A DNA stretch of 64,000 nucleotides from Puccinia triticina (GCF_026914185.1 NC_070575.1:434001-498000), one strand, 5' to 3'. Positions 33,293 through 44,766 are shown, counted from the first letter of the stretch. Program-made: numbers and translations. The notes: a model not told the origin generated them from the letters alone.

Positions 33293-36200
33293 GTGTCTGC
33301 TGCCGTTTGTGCCCAGGAACATTGCCAGGAAGTCATCCTGAGCAGCTTCTTGAAGTCCCCTCTCAAGCTTCACCGAGAAGTGAACCCCGATCACGTGGTT
33401 CTGTCCTACAACTCGGCCAACCATTCTCAGTGGGAGGAGTCAATCAAAGCGACTCTTCAATACGCCTTCTCTGTGACTGAACCAATGATCGCGAAAATGA
33501 ACACCTTCTCCGACCTGGCGACCAAATATAACCATGCGATTGCCAGTCTGATGAAGAACACGATAGACAAATCGCTGCTTGGGATCGTCAAAGCTGCTGG
33601 TCACAAAACCGCTAAGTCAATCTTCGAAGCCTTGAAGACCAAGTGTGAACGGTTGGATCGTCGCCACAAGATCGACCTGATGTTGTCTCTCATGGAGCTG
33701 GCCAATGATACAAGCATAGCAAACGAGGTGACGATGTCAGCGTGGGCTAAGGTCATGAGCGAGCTTGAACAGCCAAAACTCACCCTTAATGAGGCCGTTG
33801 GAATCCTGCTCCAGATAAATTTCAAACCAGTCACCGGTGCCGCATTGACAAAGTTTGAGTTTACGGTCGATCAGAACCTCAACGACAAGAAGGCCCCGTC
33901 TTTTGCCGATGTCGCCATGGTAATCCAATTGGCAACTGGCAAGGTCAGCAAGAAAGGTGTAGACAACATGGCGATGGATCTGGATCGGATCAACGCGCTC
34001 AGCCAAGGAAATCGTGGGAAGTATGTTGCCCCACAAAAGCGTACGCCAGGCGATAACACGGCAAAGCTCAACCATCCCCGCTTCGCAGTCGAGCGAGCTG
34101 AATACTACAAGGGGAAAGGACAGACGGAAGAGCAAGTTCAACGCTATGGTCTTGACTGTGCTTACTGTTCCCAGCATGGTCACTGGTTCCCCAATTGCTC
34201 AGAGTACTGGCGTGCAGTGGCGATGAAGAAGATTGCTCCTCCTCCTGCGGATTTTGAATCGAAAGATTCGAAGAACATACCACCAAGGCGGTCCGAACAC
34301 CACGTCCGTAAGGTGACCATTCCTGGGATGACAGAAGGCGTCCTACTCGACTCTGGTGCTTCAGCACATGTGAGTGGTCACACGTCACTTTTCAAGGCAA
34401 CTCGCAAGCTGACGGCTCCACGTACGTTCTACCTGGCCGTGACCGACTGCAACGTTACCGTTACCGAAATTGGAAGGGTGACCATCCCGACACCGACGGG
34501 GAAGATCGTGATTGAAGACGTGTTTTTTGTGCCTGGTGTAGATGGGATAATTTTGTCAACCGGCCGGTTAATCGCGTCTGGGTGGAAACTACAGTATGAG
34601 GGGACCCAAGCAACAGTAATTGATCCCTGTAATAACCGCTATTCAACAATTTTCCACAATTATTGCTGGTCGTTAGAAACTCTTAACAACCGCCATCATG
34701 TCAATCAAGTCACACAATTACCTTCGTTTGATCCTTATAAGTGGCATCTGCGCCTTGGACATGCGTCTGATGAGATAGTCAAGCGTTACCTGAAGTCAAA
34801 CTACCCGGAAGTCAAACTGAAATGGTCTGAGTTCTTCTGCGATCGTTGCGCTATTTCTAAGAGCACCAATTGAAAATCCTTAGGTGTTGAATCCCAGATC
34901 GTCCGTGAGAAACCACTCGACCTGATGGTTTCCGACGTTGCCGGACCTTTTGAGACCGACTTACATGGAATGCAATACTGTGTGACACTTTGGGATCATG
35001 CAAGCACTTTTTCATTCGTTGGTGCAATTGAGGCTAAGTCAGATGTCCCAGATAAGATCATGTTGTGGTTAGCACATCTAAAGAATTACTTTGGCCAATA
35101 CCCCACCAATATTCGATGTGACAATGCACCTGAATATGTCCATGCGCTACGGAAAAGGCTCGACGTCATTGGGGTGAAGACTGCGCCGAGTGCCCCTTAC
35201 ACTCCACAACAAAACGGAGAGGCGGAGCGGTTGAATAGGACGATTGCAGACATGGCCCGCACTATGCTCCACAAAAGCGGTCTACCGCGACGTTTCTGGA
35301 GCTACGCATGGTCGACGGCCGGCCACATTCACAATCGAATACCCAATTCGAGGACGACAGATAAATCACCTGTTGAAATGTTCTGTGGAGTGAGGCCTAA
35401 CCCAGACGTACTCTATCCGTTCAGTGCGAAGGCATTGATCCATATCCCTAGCAAACATCGAAAAAAGCTGGATGAGAGAGCTCAAGAAGCTGTCTTGATT
35501 GGCTACCCGGATGCTGGAGCCGGATGGCTGTTCTTCTCACCCAGGGAACGCAGAGCAATACACTCAACTTCGGCGGTTTTTCCGGATTTCCAGAACCTGC
35601 CCGTCAAGAAGCAAGTCAAGAAGTCTGACTTGGATTTTGTACTAAACCAAATCATGCTGAAGTTAGGCAAGGAGAACACGGACAAAATTGCGGCTAATGA
35701 GGAAAAGGCACTTACTCAGCTGAATCCTAACCCGGAAATTGATTTGCCGAAGAACATCAAGGCAGCTCTGGCTGGACTCGACTCGGCATCCTGGCGTAAC
35801 GCTGCAATGTACGAGATGGATAAGTTTGGTGAATTGGATGTCTGGGAAGCAGTGGATCCGTTTAATGGCGTGCGGGTTCTTGGCGCTCGGTGGTTGTTTT
35901 CCTTGAAGCGACGACCGGACAGGACAATTGAAAGGCTTAGGGCAAGATATGTTGCAAAGGGTTTCAATCAACAATTGGGTGTTGACTGCAATGAAACGTA
36001 CGCACCAACGGCTTCCCTGAATACGCTCCGGTTGTTGATATCCATGGCGAACAAGTTCGGTCTACCTACGGCGTCCTTCGACGTCAGCTCTGCTTACCTG
36101 TACAGCCCGATCGAAGAAGACGTTTTTGTTCAGCCGCCGGTAGAAATCTTTCCGCACCTGAAAGGAAAAATAATGAAACTGAAGAAAGCCTTGTATGGGA

Positions 36201-37252
36201 CAAAACAAGCTGCCCGCTGTTGGTGGAAATATTTTAAACTGACAGTAGAGAAGCTTGGTTTCACAGCTAGCAAAATTGAACCATCACTTTACCTGTTCAA
36301 GAAAGGTGCCGGTTTCGTTATTATTTGGCTCCATGTCGATGACGGATTCGCGGTGGTGTCGGATGTCTCACTCCTGCATCAGCTTCGGGATGGAATGATG
36401 AAAGATCTAGAAATCAAATGGTCAGACAAGGTTGAGCGGCTCGTTGGAATCAATTTTGAGAAGCGGGAAGACGGAATCTACCTGGATCAGACCCTAATGG
36501 CGACGAAAATTGTGGAGAAATATCACCGTGTGACGGTTCCTCGAACCGTAGCGCTGAGTGACGACCTGCTTGAAAGTCATGCCGGAGATCCTGTGAACGC
36601 GACGGAATACCGCTCAATTATTGGGTCACTGATGTATCTGTCTAGCGGTACACGACCGGATATCTCTTTTCCGGTAAACCTGCTAGCGCGATTCAGCTCA
36701 AACCCAAACAAGACTCATTGGAATGCCCTCGACTAATTGATTGGCTATGTTAAGAAGACAGCAAGGAAGAAATTGGCTTACCAGGGTACTGGAGAGGGAC
36801 TGCAATTGTGGACCGATGCGAACTGGGGGGGCGAACACGAGCAATCAACGACGGGGTATGTGATGTTGATCAACGGGGATGTCATTGCGTGGGGGTCGAG
36901 AAGGCAGACGGTGGTTGCACTTTCAACGTGTGCGGCTGAATATCTTGCTCTCTCAGAGGGTTCTCAGCAATTGGCGCAAATCATGAACATCCTGGAGGAT
37001 AACAAGGTTTATCTGGACATATCAATACACATCGACAACAAAGCAGCGATTCTCATTGCATCTGATAACGCTTCAAAGAAGAAAACTAAGTATCTACAAC
37101 GTGCTTTCTACTTTGTTAATGACCTGGTACGGGCAAATGGAATCAAACTGGAATGGACGAGTACGGTAAATCAAGTGGCGGATGTGTTGACAAAGAAGCT
37201 GGGAGCGACAAAAATGATGGAGGCAAGTATCAAGCTGGGGTTGATCGACTGA
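33293..37252 (+). pseudogene. Copia gag-pol polyprotein with two nonsense codons
   Basis: One long frame: gag (NHSQWEESIKATLQYAFSV), a zinc knuckle CAYCSQHGHWFPNC (CX2CX4HX4C), protease VLLDSGASAHVSG (DSG), the integrase HHCC zinc site (HLRLGHAS...FFCDRCAISKS), catalytic integrase residues in SDVAGPF, RCDNAPEY and NGEAERLNRT, reverse transcriptase with WLHVDDGFAVVSD (usual YVDD), and RNase H with WTDANWGG and STCAAEY. TGA at 34871-34873 lies between the zinc site and the integrase core, and TAA at 36734-36736 just before RNase H; the frame continues past both. There is no ATG at the 5' end (first in-frame ATG about 33484), because the gag start is deleted. Not functional. Confidence 0.9.
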
Positions 37253-37274
37253 AGTTTGCATGCATGGGAGGGGG

Positions 37275-37611
37275 TGTTAGAGTCCGATATGCACTTATGC
37301 ACACTTTAGCTATCTCTATGTACTTACATGAGATGTACATAGTTGTTTAGCTTCCGTCAGTGACAGGTCCAAACCCTAACCCTGTCACTGCCGGGCACAT
37401 ACAGTCCAGCTCCCGCGTGCCCGGTATCTTCTCTCTTTCCTCACCAAGGTTGGATACCGGGATCAACACGTGGAGAGCTGACCGCCGCCGGACTGTATCG
37501 TGCAGGTCAGTCAACTTTTGCTTAGCAATACTACCGAGATTGGATACCGGGATCGACACGTGGAGAGCTGACCGCCGCCGGACTGTATCGTGCAGTTTCT
37601 GAGCCTTTATA
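37275..37611 (+). repeat. 3' LTR of the copia element with internal 90 bp duplication
   Basis: 337 bp. The part absent from the 5' copy holds two direct copies, 90 bp apart, of TTGGATACCGGGATCRACAC and GTGGAGAGCTGACCGCCGCC (starting about 37450 and 37540). Confidence 0.75.
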
Positions 37612-37824
37612 GAAACAATCTTTATGTTAGACATCATGTGATGTCTTCTTGCTTGGATATTCCCCGATCTTCAAAGAGCTAATTACATTGATTTTCCATA
37701 GTCTTGGACGGCCATTGGATATGTAAATCAAATCTTTACCGTTGGGTGGCGGGCAAAGATATCTAATATATGTGAATAAACAGAACATGAACAGACAGAG
37801 AAGAGGAAGGTAAAAGTATTTAAA

Positions 37825-38560
37825 GGAAACAAAAGAAAAGAAACAAAAAGAGAAGAAAAGAAAAGAAACAAAAAGAGAAGAAAATAAAAGAAACAAAAAG
37901 AGAAGAAAAGAAAAGAAAAGAAAAGAAAAGAAAAGAAAGGAAAAGAAAAGAAAAGAAAAGAAAAGAAAAGAAAAGAAAAGAAAAGAAAAGAAAAGAAAAG
38001 AAAAGAAAAGAAAAGAAAAGAAAAGAAAAGAAAAGAAAAGAAAAGAAAAGAAAAGAAAAGAAAAGAAAAGAAAAGAAAAGAAAAGAAAAGAAAAGAAAAG
38101 AAAAGAAAAGAAAAGAAAAGAAAAGAAAAGAAAAGAAAAGAAAAGAAAAGAAAAGAAAAGAAAAGAAAAGAAAAGAAAAGAAAAGAAAAGAAAAGAAAAG
38201 AAAAGAAAAGAAAAGAAAAGAAAAGAAAAGAAAAGAAAAGAAAAGAAAAGAAAAGAAAAGAAAAGAAAAGAAAAGAAAAGAAAAGAAAAGAAAAGAAAAG
38301 AAAAGAAAAGAAAAGAAAAGAAAAGAAAAGAAAAGAAAAGAAAAGAAAAGAAAAGAAAAGAAAAGAAAAGAAAAGAAAAGAAAAGAAAAGAAAAGAAAAG
38401 AAAAGAAAAGAAAAGAAAAGAAAAGAAAAGAAAAGAAAAGAAAAGAAAAGAAAAGAAAAGAAAAGAAAAGAAAAGAAAAGAAAAGAAAAGAAAAGAAAAG
38501 AAAAGAAAAGAAAAGAAAAGAAAAGAAAAGAAAAGAAAAGAAAAGAAAAGAAAAGAAAAG
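37825..38560. repeat. Long (AAAAG)n microsatellite
   Basis: About 650 bp of almost uninterrupted AAAAG (38560 back to about 37899, one G variant near 37940), after a degenerate lead-in with AAACAAAAAGAGAAG copies. One strand is pure purine. Reading frames through it (FSFLF repeats) are artefacts of the repeat. Confidence 0.95.
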
Positions 38561-39003
38561 GAAGCCTACCACAAAAGTGTTGCAACGTCTCAAGCCAAGC
38601 CCGAAGGTATGTACGTAGCTTGTATTCAGAAGGCCGAGAATTGAGTTGGAAATCAGCCGGTAACCCAAAGCTTGCCGTTATGAGTCAAGCTTGATAGTTC
38701 TACACATTAGGCTGTTTGTATTCCATACGGCAGATAGTGGAGGCACCACCAAAAAAGCTTAAAAAAACATGCCTTGGCCGAATCAGCCGGTTGTCAACAT
38801 TTGCGGTCCTCAATCATTCTGTCCCAAGGCAAGCTTTTATGTACATATGTCTGTAGGCAGTCACAACCGATATCCCCAGGCCCAAACCCCACCCAGTCTA
38901 GTTGCTGTCAGCTATTATCATCCTGCCTGTTATCGTGATCCATCCCCAGTGTTGTGCTATAGTTATTCCCAATCCGCCCCAGAGTGATCCCTAGTCGTCA
39001 TCC
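38561..39003. other. Intergenic, between microsatellite and SR-like gene
   Basis: Upstream region of the gene starting at 39004. No recognisable gene or repeat; C-rich leader sequence close to the ATG. Confidence 0.4.
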
Positions 39004-40838
39004 ATGACCAACCCTAAAGCTAAACGACAGCCGATTCAAACGGCGTCCACCTATTTCAAGCCTTACGATAAGGCAAACTATAAAGCCGACCTTGTGGATT
39101 TTATCACCGCCGTTGATCCAGAGGCCCACATCCCCAGCAAATTCAAGGTTAACAATGAATTACGTGAATTGGCTAATGAGTACTTGTCAATACTCAGTGA
39201 GTTCATAGTTCTCACCGACCTTACCAATCACACCCTCCTCATGAAAGATGCTAACTCTACACATGGTAATTTACAGGACTTCGAAACATGCCGGGTGCAC
39301 CTACTTCACCAGAATCATCTCTGCTCTCATCGCCCAAGGAGTTTTTGGAACCAGCGCCTTCCCCCTCACCACCAAAAGTTCCTCGATCACCAGGTCGTCG
39401 CCCCACAGCCCCAAGAATACCCGCAACGCCATCACCGCCACGAGCAAGATCTGGCCGATCAGTCCAGACAACTGCTCAATCACCGGCAAGAACAGCGGCC
39501 CGTTCACCTGTGCGGACCTCCGCCCGATCGCCTGTGCGGACCTCCGCCCGATCGCCTGTGCGGACCTCCGCCCAATTGCCTGTCAGAACTGCAGCCCGAT
39601 CTGTCAGAACCTCTGCCCGAGCGCCTGTCAGAATCCCTGTTGCCCGATCACCGGCCAAAACCTCATCAAGATCTTCCAAGCGCAGGGCGTCATCGGCCTC
39701 ACCCTCTCCTAATCAATATCATGGTCGTAGCCCCGGTCGTGGCCGTAGCCCCGCTCGAGACCGTAGCCCCGGTCGTGGCCGCTCAACAGCTGCTGTGACT
39801 CTTGCCCGATCACCGGCCAAAACCTCATCAAGATATTCCAAGCGCAGGGCGTCATCGGCCTCACCCTCTCCTAATCAACATCGTGGTCGTAGCCCCAGTC
39901 GTGGCTGTAGCCCCGGTCGTGAACGTAGCCCCAGTCGTGGCCGCTCAACAGCTGCTGTGACTCGAACCCCATCAAAATCTTCCAAGCGGACTGCTCAGGC
40001 ATCACCCTCGCCCTCTCCTAAGCCATATCGTGGCCGGAAAGCTCCAGCAAAATCCTCGAGCTCTCCCTCACCAAAACGAGTATCTACCAGGAGATCAGCT
40101 TCCCCGCCACCAAGACGTTCCTGTTCTCGCGATCAAAATCGGGTTCATTCACCAATGAAGAGACGCCGCCAGGTCACGTTTGAAAAATCGCATCCCACCA
40201 GATACAAACAGAAACTCAGGCACAATGAAGACCCCTTGGATAGTGAAGAGCAAGATTCAGCGTCACAAGATATTTCCCAGTCTGACGATGCCTCTCAATC
40301 CGAAGACTCAACAACCTCCCACACCTCTCAGCCCAACCCAGATGACAGGCGCACCGCAAAACGTAGCCCGGCGCCCAAGACTGCACCCGCTGGAAGGAGC
40401 CGCACAAAAAAACCCATCAAGTCCCCAGTCAGGCCACGACTCAAGTCGGCCCTCAAAGGTGTAAGCAAACACTCATTCCCTTTATTCAATTATGGGATAT
40501 AGCATTAACTGAAAGTAACTGTTTTCTTCCAGGCGACAAAGCCACTCAAGAGGCGTACTTGAACTCGTGTCATTGACATTGAATCCGATGGATATCGATA
40601 TCATACCCGTTCTGGCCGTTGACCGCCACCACCCTCGGCCCCATCTGCTCTTGATGAGCTGACCTACGCTGAAGAGGGACGCCAAGATCCGAACTCATAT
40701 GCTCGCCCAAAGATCTCGTCTTTTTTGCAGCTACCTCCCAATCACAAACAACCAGAGCAACCCCCAACACCGCATCTCAATCCTTACAACCCATGTCCCA
40801 AACGCAGGCGGTATGTTCAACTTCAAGATGGAAATTAA
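39004..40838 (+). pseudogene. Ser/Arg/Pro-repeat protein with two nonsense codons
   Basis: Exons 39004-39196 (GTGAGT donor), 39277-40460 (GTAAGC donor) and from 40533; phases fit. It starts MTNPKAKRQPIQTASTYFKP and has a short helical N-terminus (KADLVDFITAVDPEAHI, ELRELANEYLSIL) that could be another HeH/SAP-like unit. A long basic Ser/Arg/Pro region follows, with three 24 bp repeats (SPVRTSAR, 39507-39580) and two copies of a unit of about 168 bp (SPAKTSSRSSKRRASSASPS, GRSPGRGRSPARDRSP). Exon 3 is interrupted by TGA at 40560 and 40620, both in TTGA, within the frame KRRT-stop-TRVIDIESDGYRYHTRSGR-stop. After them it stays open to TAA at 40838, or splices at a GTATGT donor at 40811. Function unknown; RS-like composition suggests a nuclear protein. 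Confidence 0.6.
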
Positions 40839-40849
40839 TGAACTCAACG

Positions 40850-40981
40850 CTTTAGAGGTGTAGTGAAATCAGTATCTACACGATACTACTAATGACACCG
40901 AAGACGGTCACTAACCTTTAGAGGTGTAGTGAAATCAGTATCTACACAATACTACTAATGACACTGAAGACGGTCACTAAC
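40850..40981. repeat. 66 bp tandem duplication
   Basis: Two copies (40850-40915 and 40916-40981) of CTTTAGAGGTGTAGTGAAAT...GAAGACGGTCACTAAC with three differences. It lies in the intergenic or intron region between the two low-complexity genes. Confidence 0.9.
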
Positions 40982-41087
40982 CTGATTGATGAGATTAGAT
41001 GTTAGTGAGCGTTGTGTTGAGAACGAACGGAAAGGTTAAATTAAAGAATAGATAATTCAGAACTACATTAAGTTCAACAGAAATCAG

Positions 41088-43293
41088 ATGTATGCTGCTC
41101 CAGGGCTTGATCAAGATCATCGGGATCAAGATACCTTTGAATACCGTTTTACTCCCGCATCAATCCCCTTTTGTCCCACCTGTACTGAAACTACCAGCGG
41201 CTTGCACCTCTCATCTTCCTCCAACTACTCATCCCAACCCAATACCCAGGCTTTGCCGTATGGATATGACTCCGCATATATCTCTAGCTCAACCTCTCAG
41301 CCTAATAATTCAACCTCCTATCTGTCTACACCTTCAGCCTCCCAGTTGAACTCACACTCGCAGTACTCAACCTTCCAGCCACAGAATCCGACTCAGCTAC
41401 CACACCCAACTCAGGCACAGCGCTCAAATCCGCATCAGACCTTGACTTCTCAGCCACAGTGCTCGGCCCAGCCAAACTCCCAATATCCACAACTGTCCTT
41501 GGTCCCCATGAAGTTTCAGCCCAGCACCAACCAGTCAATCCTTACCCCAGCCTTTGGATATCAGCCGCCATTGACGCACTTCAATTATTCACCACAGAGC
41601 TTTATAGATAATGTAAGTTAGTATGACCTTGACATGTCTGTGACTCTAGCTAACGTGATATCTGCTTAGAATTATACTCCTAAATTTAATGGGCCCAAGC
41701 CAGGGGTCTCAAGTGGCCCAAAGCCATTCGACTATTGCAATTTTTGGAACACCAAGCCGACCCAATCACAAAACGTGAAGAAACCCCCGTCTGCAAGTCA
41801 GACGGAGTCTGGTTTCAGCTTTTCCTGCCCTTCCGGCAGCCAGCAAAAACCACTACCCCCACCGCCGCCTAGTCAACACAGCAGCCAGTTGGGCGCTCTG
41901 GAAAACCTGCAGCCCCCACCGCCCATGCAATTCAACACTCAAGAAAAACTGCCCCCCGGCCACCTGGACAACACACTGCACAGTGCCCTGGGAAATGTCC
42001 AATCTGGCGCCCAAGAAAACGCGCCGCCCCCGCCACCCACTCAATTTGGCCAATTTGGTCGGTCTACTTGCCCATTCAACATCCAAGAAACGCTGCCGCC
42101 CCCGCCCCCTGAATATGGCCAGTCTACCCAGTTAAAGCTGCAGCTCCCACCCCCTCCCCTGACTTGCTTTGGGCAGTCGTCACTCCCCACCACCACTTTC
42201 AAACCACCAACTATGGAGCCCACAAGAAATAATCCTTTCATGCCAGAGGTGTCACCGTCGCATTCAAGGCCACCGCCACCACCCCCTAAATCCAACCTAT
42301 GGGGTTCCAAACCCAGTGGATCCATCTTCCAAGCCTTGGCTACCCCTTTACCGCTATCAACCCAGCCCGACCAACCAACCTTCAACAGCTTTGTCAGTTC
42401 AAAGCCACCTCAGTACACTGCGATCAGGAGCGCATGCAAGTCTCCGAAATCATTCTCCGCGTACGACTTCAAGGTTTCTTCTCCACCCTCTTCCCCCACT
42501 CGGACTACTCCTGGAGATTCCATCCTGGACGATCTATCCAAAGAAGTCTCCAATATCAAGATTACCCGCCCCGTTGTCCCGATCCCTCAAAAAAACAGTG
42601 GCGCCAGCAAAAAAGTCCGCTTTGCTGACGTCTCTTTCATGAATGCAATACTAGCCGACTTTCTTGGGGAAACGGTCAACCATCAAATTGACCCGCAGCT
42701 GTTTGCCATTCAAACTCAACCCGTTTCTCGAGTGCCACCCATTTCTCAAGCGCCACCCGTTTCTCATGTGCCACCCGTTTCTCATGCGCCACCCGTTTCT
42801 CATGCGCCACCTGTTTCTCAAGCGCCACCCGTTTCTCAAGCGCCACCCGTTTCCCAAGCTCCACACGTTCGTTCCACGGCTGCAGCTGCTGCTTCCACAA
42901 AAACAGCTGCTGCTCCATCAAATGGAGCAGCTGTCCCATTGAATGCGGCCCGTGCACTCCCTGCTTCCATCCATGCACCTTTGGCTGCTCCTGGTTTACC
43001 AGTTGCCTCATTGTCTTCTGCCCTTCCATTGACTTCTGCTATCCCATTGACTGCCCCCCTTTAATCAACTCCTGCCCTTCCATTGCCTTCAACAACTCCC
43101 TCTTTGGCTGCTGCCTCCACCTCATCCACCTGTCCCATTATGGTACCAGCGCCCTCTTGCGTCTTGCCTCTGCCCAATGTCCCAGCACCCTCCAGCGTCC
43201 CGCCTCCTCCAGCCGCACGGGCTGCACAGTCAACACCACCGGCATCAATTGTACTCACTACATCCAATAAAGGCAATGAGACCCTTCCATCCT
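41088..43293 (+). CDS. Pro/Gln/Ser-rich low-complexity protein
   Basis: Exon 1 41088-41612 and exon 2 from 41670 join in phase at a GTAAGT donor. It starts MYAAPGLDQDHRDQDTFEY; exon 1 is Ser/Gln/Tyr-rich and exon 2 has Pro runs (LPPPPPSQHSSQL, APPPPPTQFGQFG, RPPPPPPKSNLWG) typical of partners of WW/SH3 or profilin-like domains. A more ordered segment follows (SILDDLSKEVSNIKITRPVV, KVRFADVSFMNAILADFLG), then repeats of APPVSHAPPVSQ (42720-42870). TAA at 43062-43064 ends the frame, but it is open beyond to 43293 with the same composition, so the TAA may be a recent truncation. Whether 41088 is a true start or an internal exon of the gene to the left is undecided. Function unknown. Confidence 0.55.
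42722..42862 (+). repeat. 18 bp coding repeat (APPVSH/APPVSQ)
   Basis: About eight copies of GCGCCACCCGTTTCTCAT or ...CAA in frame, encoding alternating APPVSH and APPVSQ units. Confidence 0.85.
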
Positions 43294-43831
43294 AAAGAGA
43301 GAACACCTATAATTGTACCTAATGTATTACCATTCTTCCTCTTGTAATATATATTTCCTCTTTAACCGTTCTTGTTACTGATTTTTTTTTACCTTTTTCC
43401 ATTCTTACTCTTGTGCTTATATCTGCACAATAGTTGTAAATAGGTTGAATTCTAATTTGTTCATAGTTGTTAATAAAGACAAATTTTGGCTGAATGAGTA
43501 AAATGAAAAAGTTCTGAGAAGGCTTGAACAAAATGAACAAATATCATGGCTGAGTATGCTTAGCAGTAAGATGGGCGGAGTAGCTAGAAAAAAAACTAAA
43601 CAAGGCTGAGCAGTTTCCAAAAAAATGAAAGAAAAAAATGGCTGAGTGTGCTGAGCAGGAACATGTCCTGAGTAGTTAGAAAAAAGCAACACTGAGCAGT
43701 TTCAATAAAATGGCTCAGTATGCTGAGCAGGGAGATGTTGAGAGAAGTGAAAAAAAGGCTGAGCAGTTGAAAAAAAAAAAAAAAAGAAAACCCCCCAAGT
43801 TTCCCCCGAGGAGGTATGGAGGTTTGCATGT
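43294..43831. other. AT-rich spacer with GGCTGAG repeats
   Basis: No gene. From 43490 to 43770 the motif GGCTGAGTRTGCTGAGCAG recurs about six times with A-rich spacers, a degenerate minisatellite. Confidence 0.5.
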
Positions 43832-43879
43832 TTTCTGTCACATTTGAATGCCCTTAAGGGCATTCAAATGTGACAGAAA
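43832..43879. repeat. Perfect 48 bp palindrome
   Basis: Arms of 24 bp without mismatch or loop: TTTCTGTCACATTTGAATGC... centred on CCCTTAAGGG. It ends 3 bp before the CCGT target site of the Ty3 element. Such a structure can extrude as a cruciform. Confidence 0.95.
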
Positions 43880-43886
43880 TATCCGT

Positions 43887-44766
43887 TGTGAGAATGAAAG
43901 CAGGTTAGTTGTTGAGGAAAGTCTGCTAACTGCCTCCTTCAAGAATATTGATGTCCGGGCTGTGTGATTGTTGGTAACTTGGCTCCGCACTGCTACTTTC
44001 CGCTAGCCTTCAGCGCTCCTCTACTGAGCCTGATCTATAGCGTAATAATCCGCAAGTGAATAAAGCTCCGCACTTCGTAAGCACAAAATCCGCAAGTAAC
44101 TCTTGAATAAGGATAATAACCCCAAATAATCTCCTAATAACTCTAGTACGTCCGTCGTTGTAAGTACAATGATGAGTAATCCGTAAGATGATAGGATAAT
44201 TTTTAGCTAGAATGAAAAGAGAAAACCATGAGCCACCCCCCATCCTTCCCTCCACGCATGTCACCGTTCCCACCCGGTCCCGCACGCCTGACACTTTTCC
44301 CGCACTAGTCCTCCAGCTCCGCCCGCTATCCCACTCTTCACTCTCCCAGACTCCGCTCCTCTCCGACGCTTGTCCTCCCACCGTCCTCTGTCTAGCCCCC
44401 GTCAGTCGCTCTCTTGCCACCGCCTTCACCCTGGTTCCACCCACTGGTGGAACCCGCTCCGGCTGTCGTGGCTCACCCGCTGACGCGCCGCTGCTACCAG
44501 TCCACGTGTGTAGTCCCGCCACAGTCCAGCCCTGTCTTTTCCGCTCTGATCCGAATACCCAATCCAAAATCTGCGATCCGCAATCCGCGATCCGTGCATT
44601 CCAATCCGCACGTGACTTTCCATAAGCTTTCCTAGCGTGCTTTCCTGACCTCATCCTCAGTGCTTATGTCACCGGAATGCACTCTGCCTGAGCGGCTTTG
44701 TGCATTCCCCGCCCGCGCTATCCCCGCGTGGACATTCTACCGCGCTCACCTATATAAATCACCACA
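43887..44766 (-). repeat. 3' LTR of the Ty3 element
   Basis: 880 bp, direct copy of 52997-53841 but longer by several insertions (for example CACGCCTGACACTTTTCCCG near 44281 and a CACTGGTGGAACC segment near 44440). Contains the plus-strand TATATAAAT at its inner end. Confidence 0.9.
44751..44759 (+). promoter_or_regulatory. TATA-like box directed at the antisense ORF
   Basis: TATATAAAT at the inner end of the 3' LTR on the plus strand, about 390 bp upstream of the ATG at 45145. The same box is at 53826-53834 in the other LTR, where it points out of the element. Position and orientation suit a promoter for the antisense ORF; untested. Confidence 0.4.

Larger units (their letters stand above)
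33120..37611 (+). mobile_element. Ty1/copia LTR retrotransposon, degraded
   Basis: Direct terminal repeats start TGTTAGAGTCC at 33120 and 37275; 167 bp are almost identical (33120-33286 versus 37275-37441). The right copy continues for another 170 bp that the left copy lacks, ending CTTTATA at 37611. GAAAC flanks both ends (33115-33119, 37612-37616), a plausible 5 bp target duplication, though an LTR ending in TA is not typical. Between them is one copia gag-pol reading frame with two stops. The 5' LTR thus appears to have lost its 3' half, the primer binding site and the start of gag in a single deletion. Confidence 0.85.

Noticed and set aside
36734..36736. TAA stops in copia (36734), RecQ (8156) and the Pro-rich gene (43062) as part of the TTGA signature
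   Set aside because: They may be C-to-T changes of CAA but are not at CpG, so they were kept out of the argument.
37728..38668. Two open reading frames of more than 280 codons made of FSFLF repeats
   Set aside because: They are translations of the (AAAAG)n microsatellite; any frame without TAG/TAA stays open in such a repeat.
44010..44654. 214-codon minus-strand frame and plus-strand frames in the LTR (also near 53336-53710)
   Set aside because: They lie wholly inside the LTRs, differ between the two LTR copies through indels, and have no domain.
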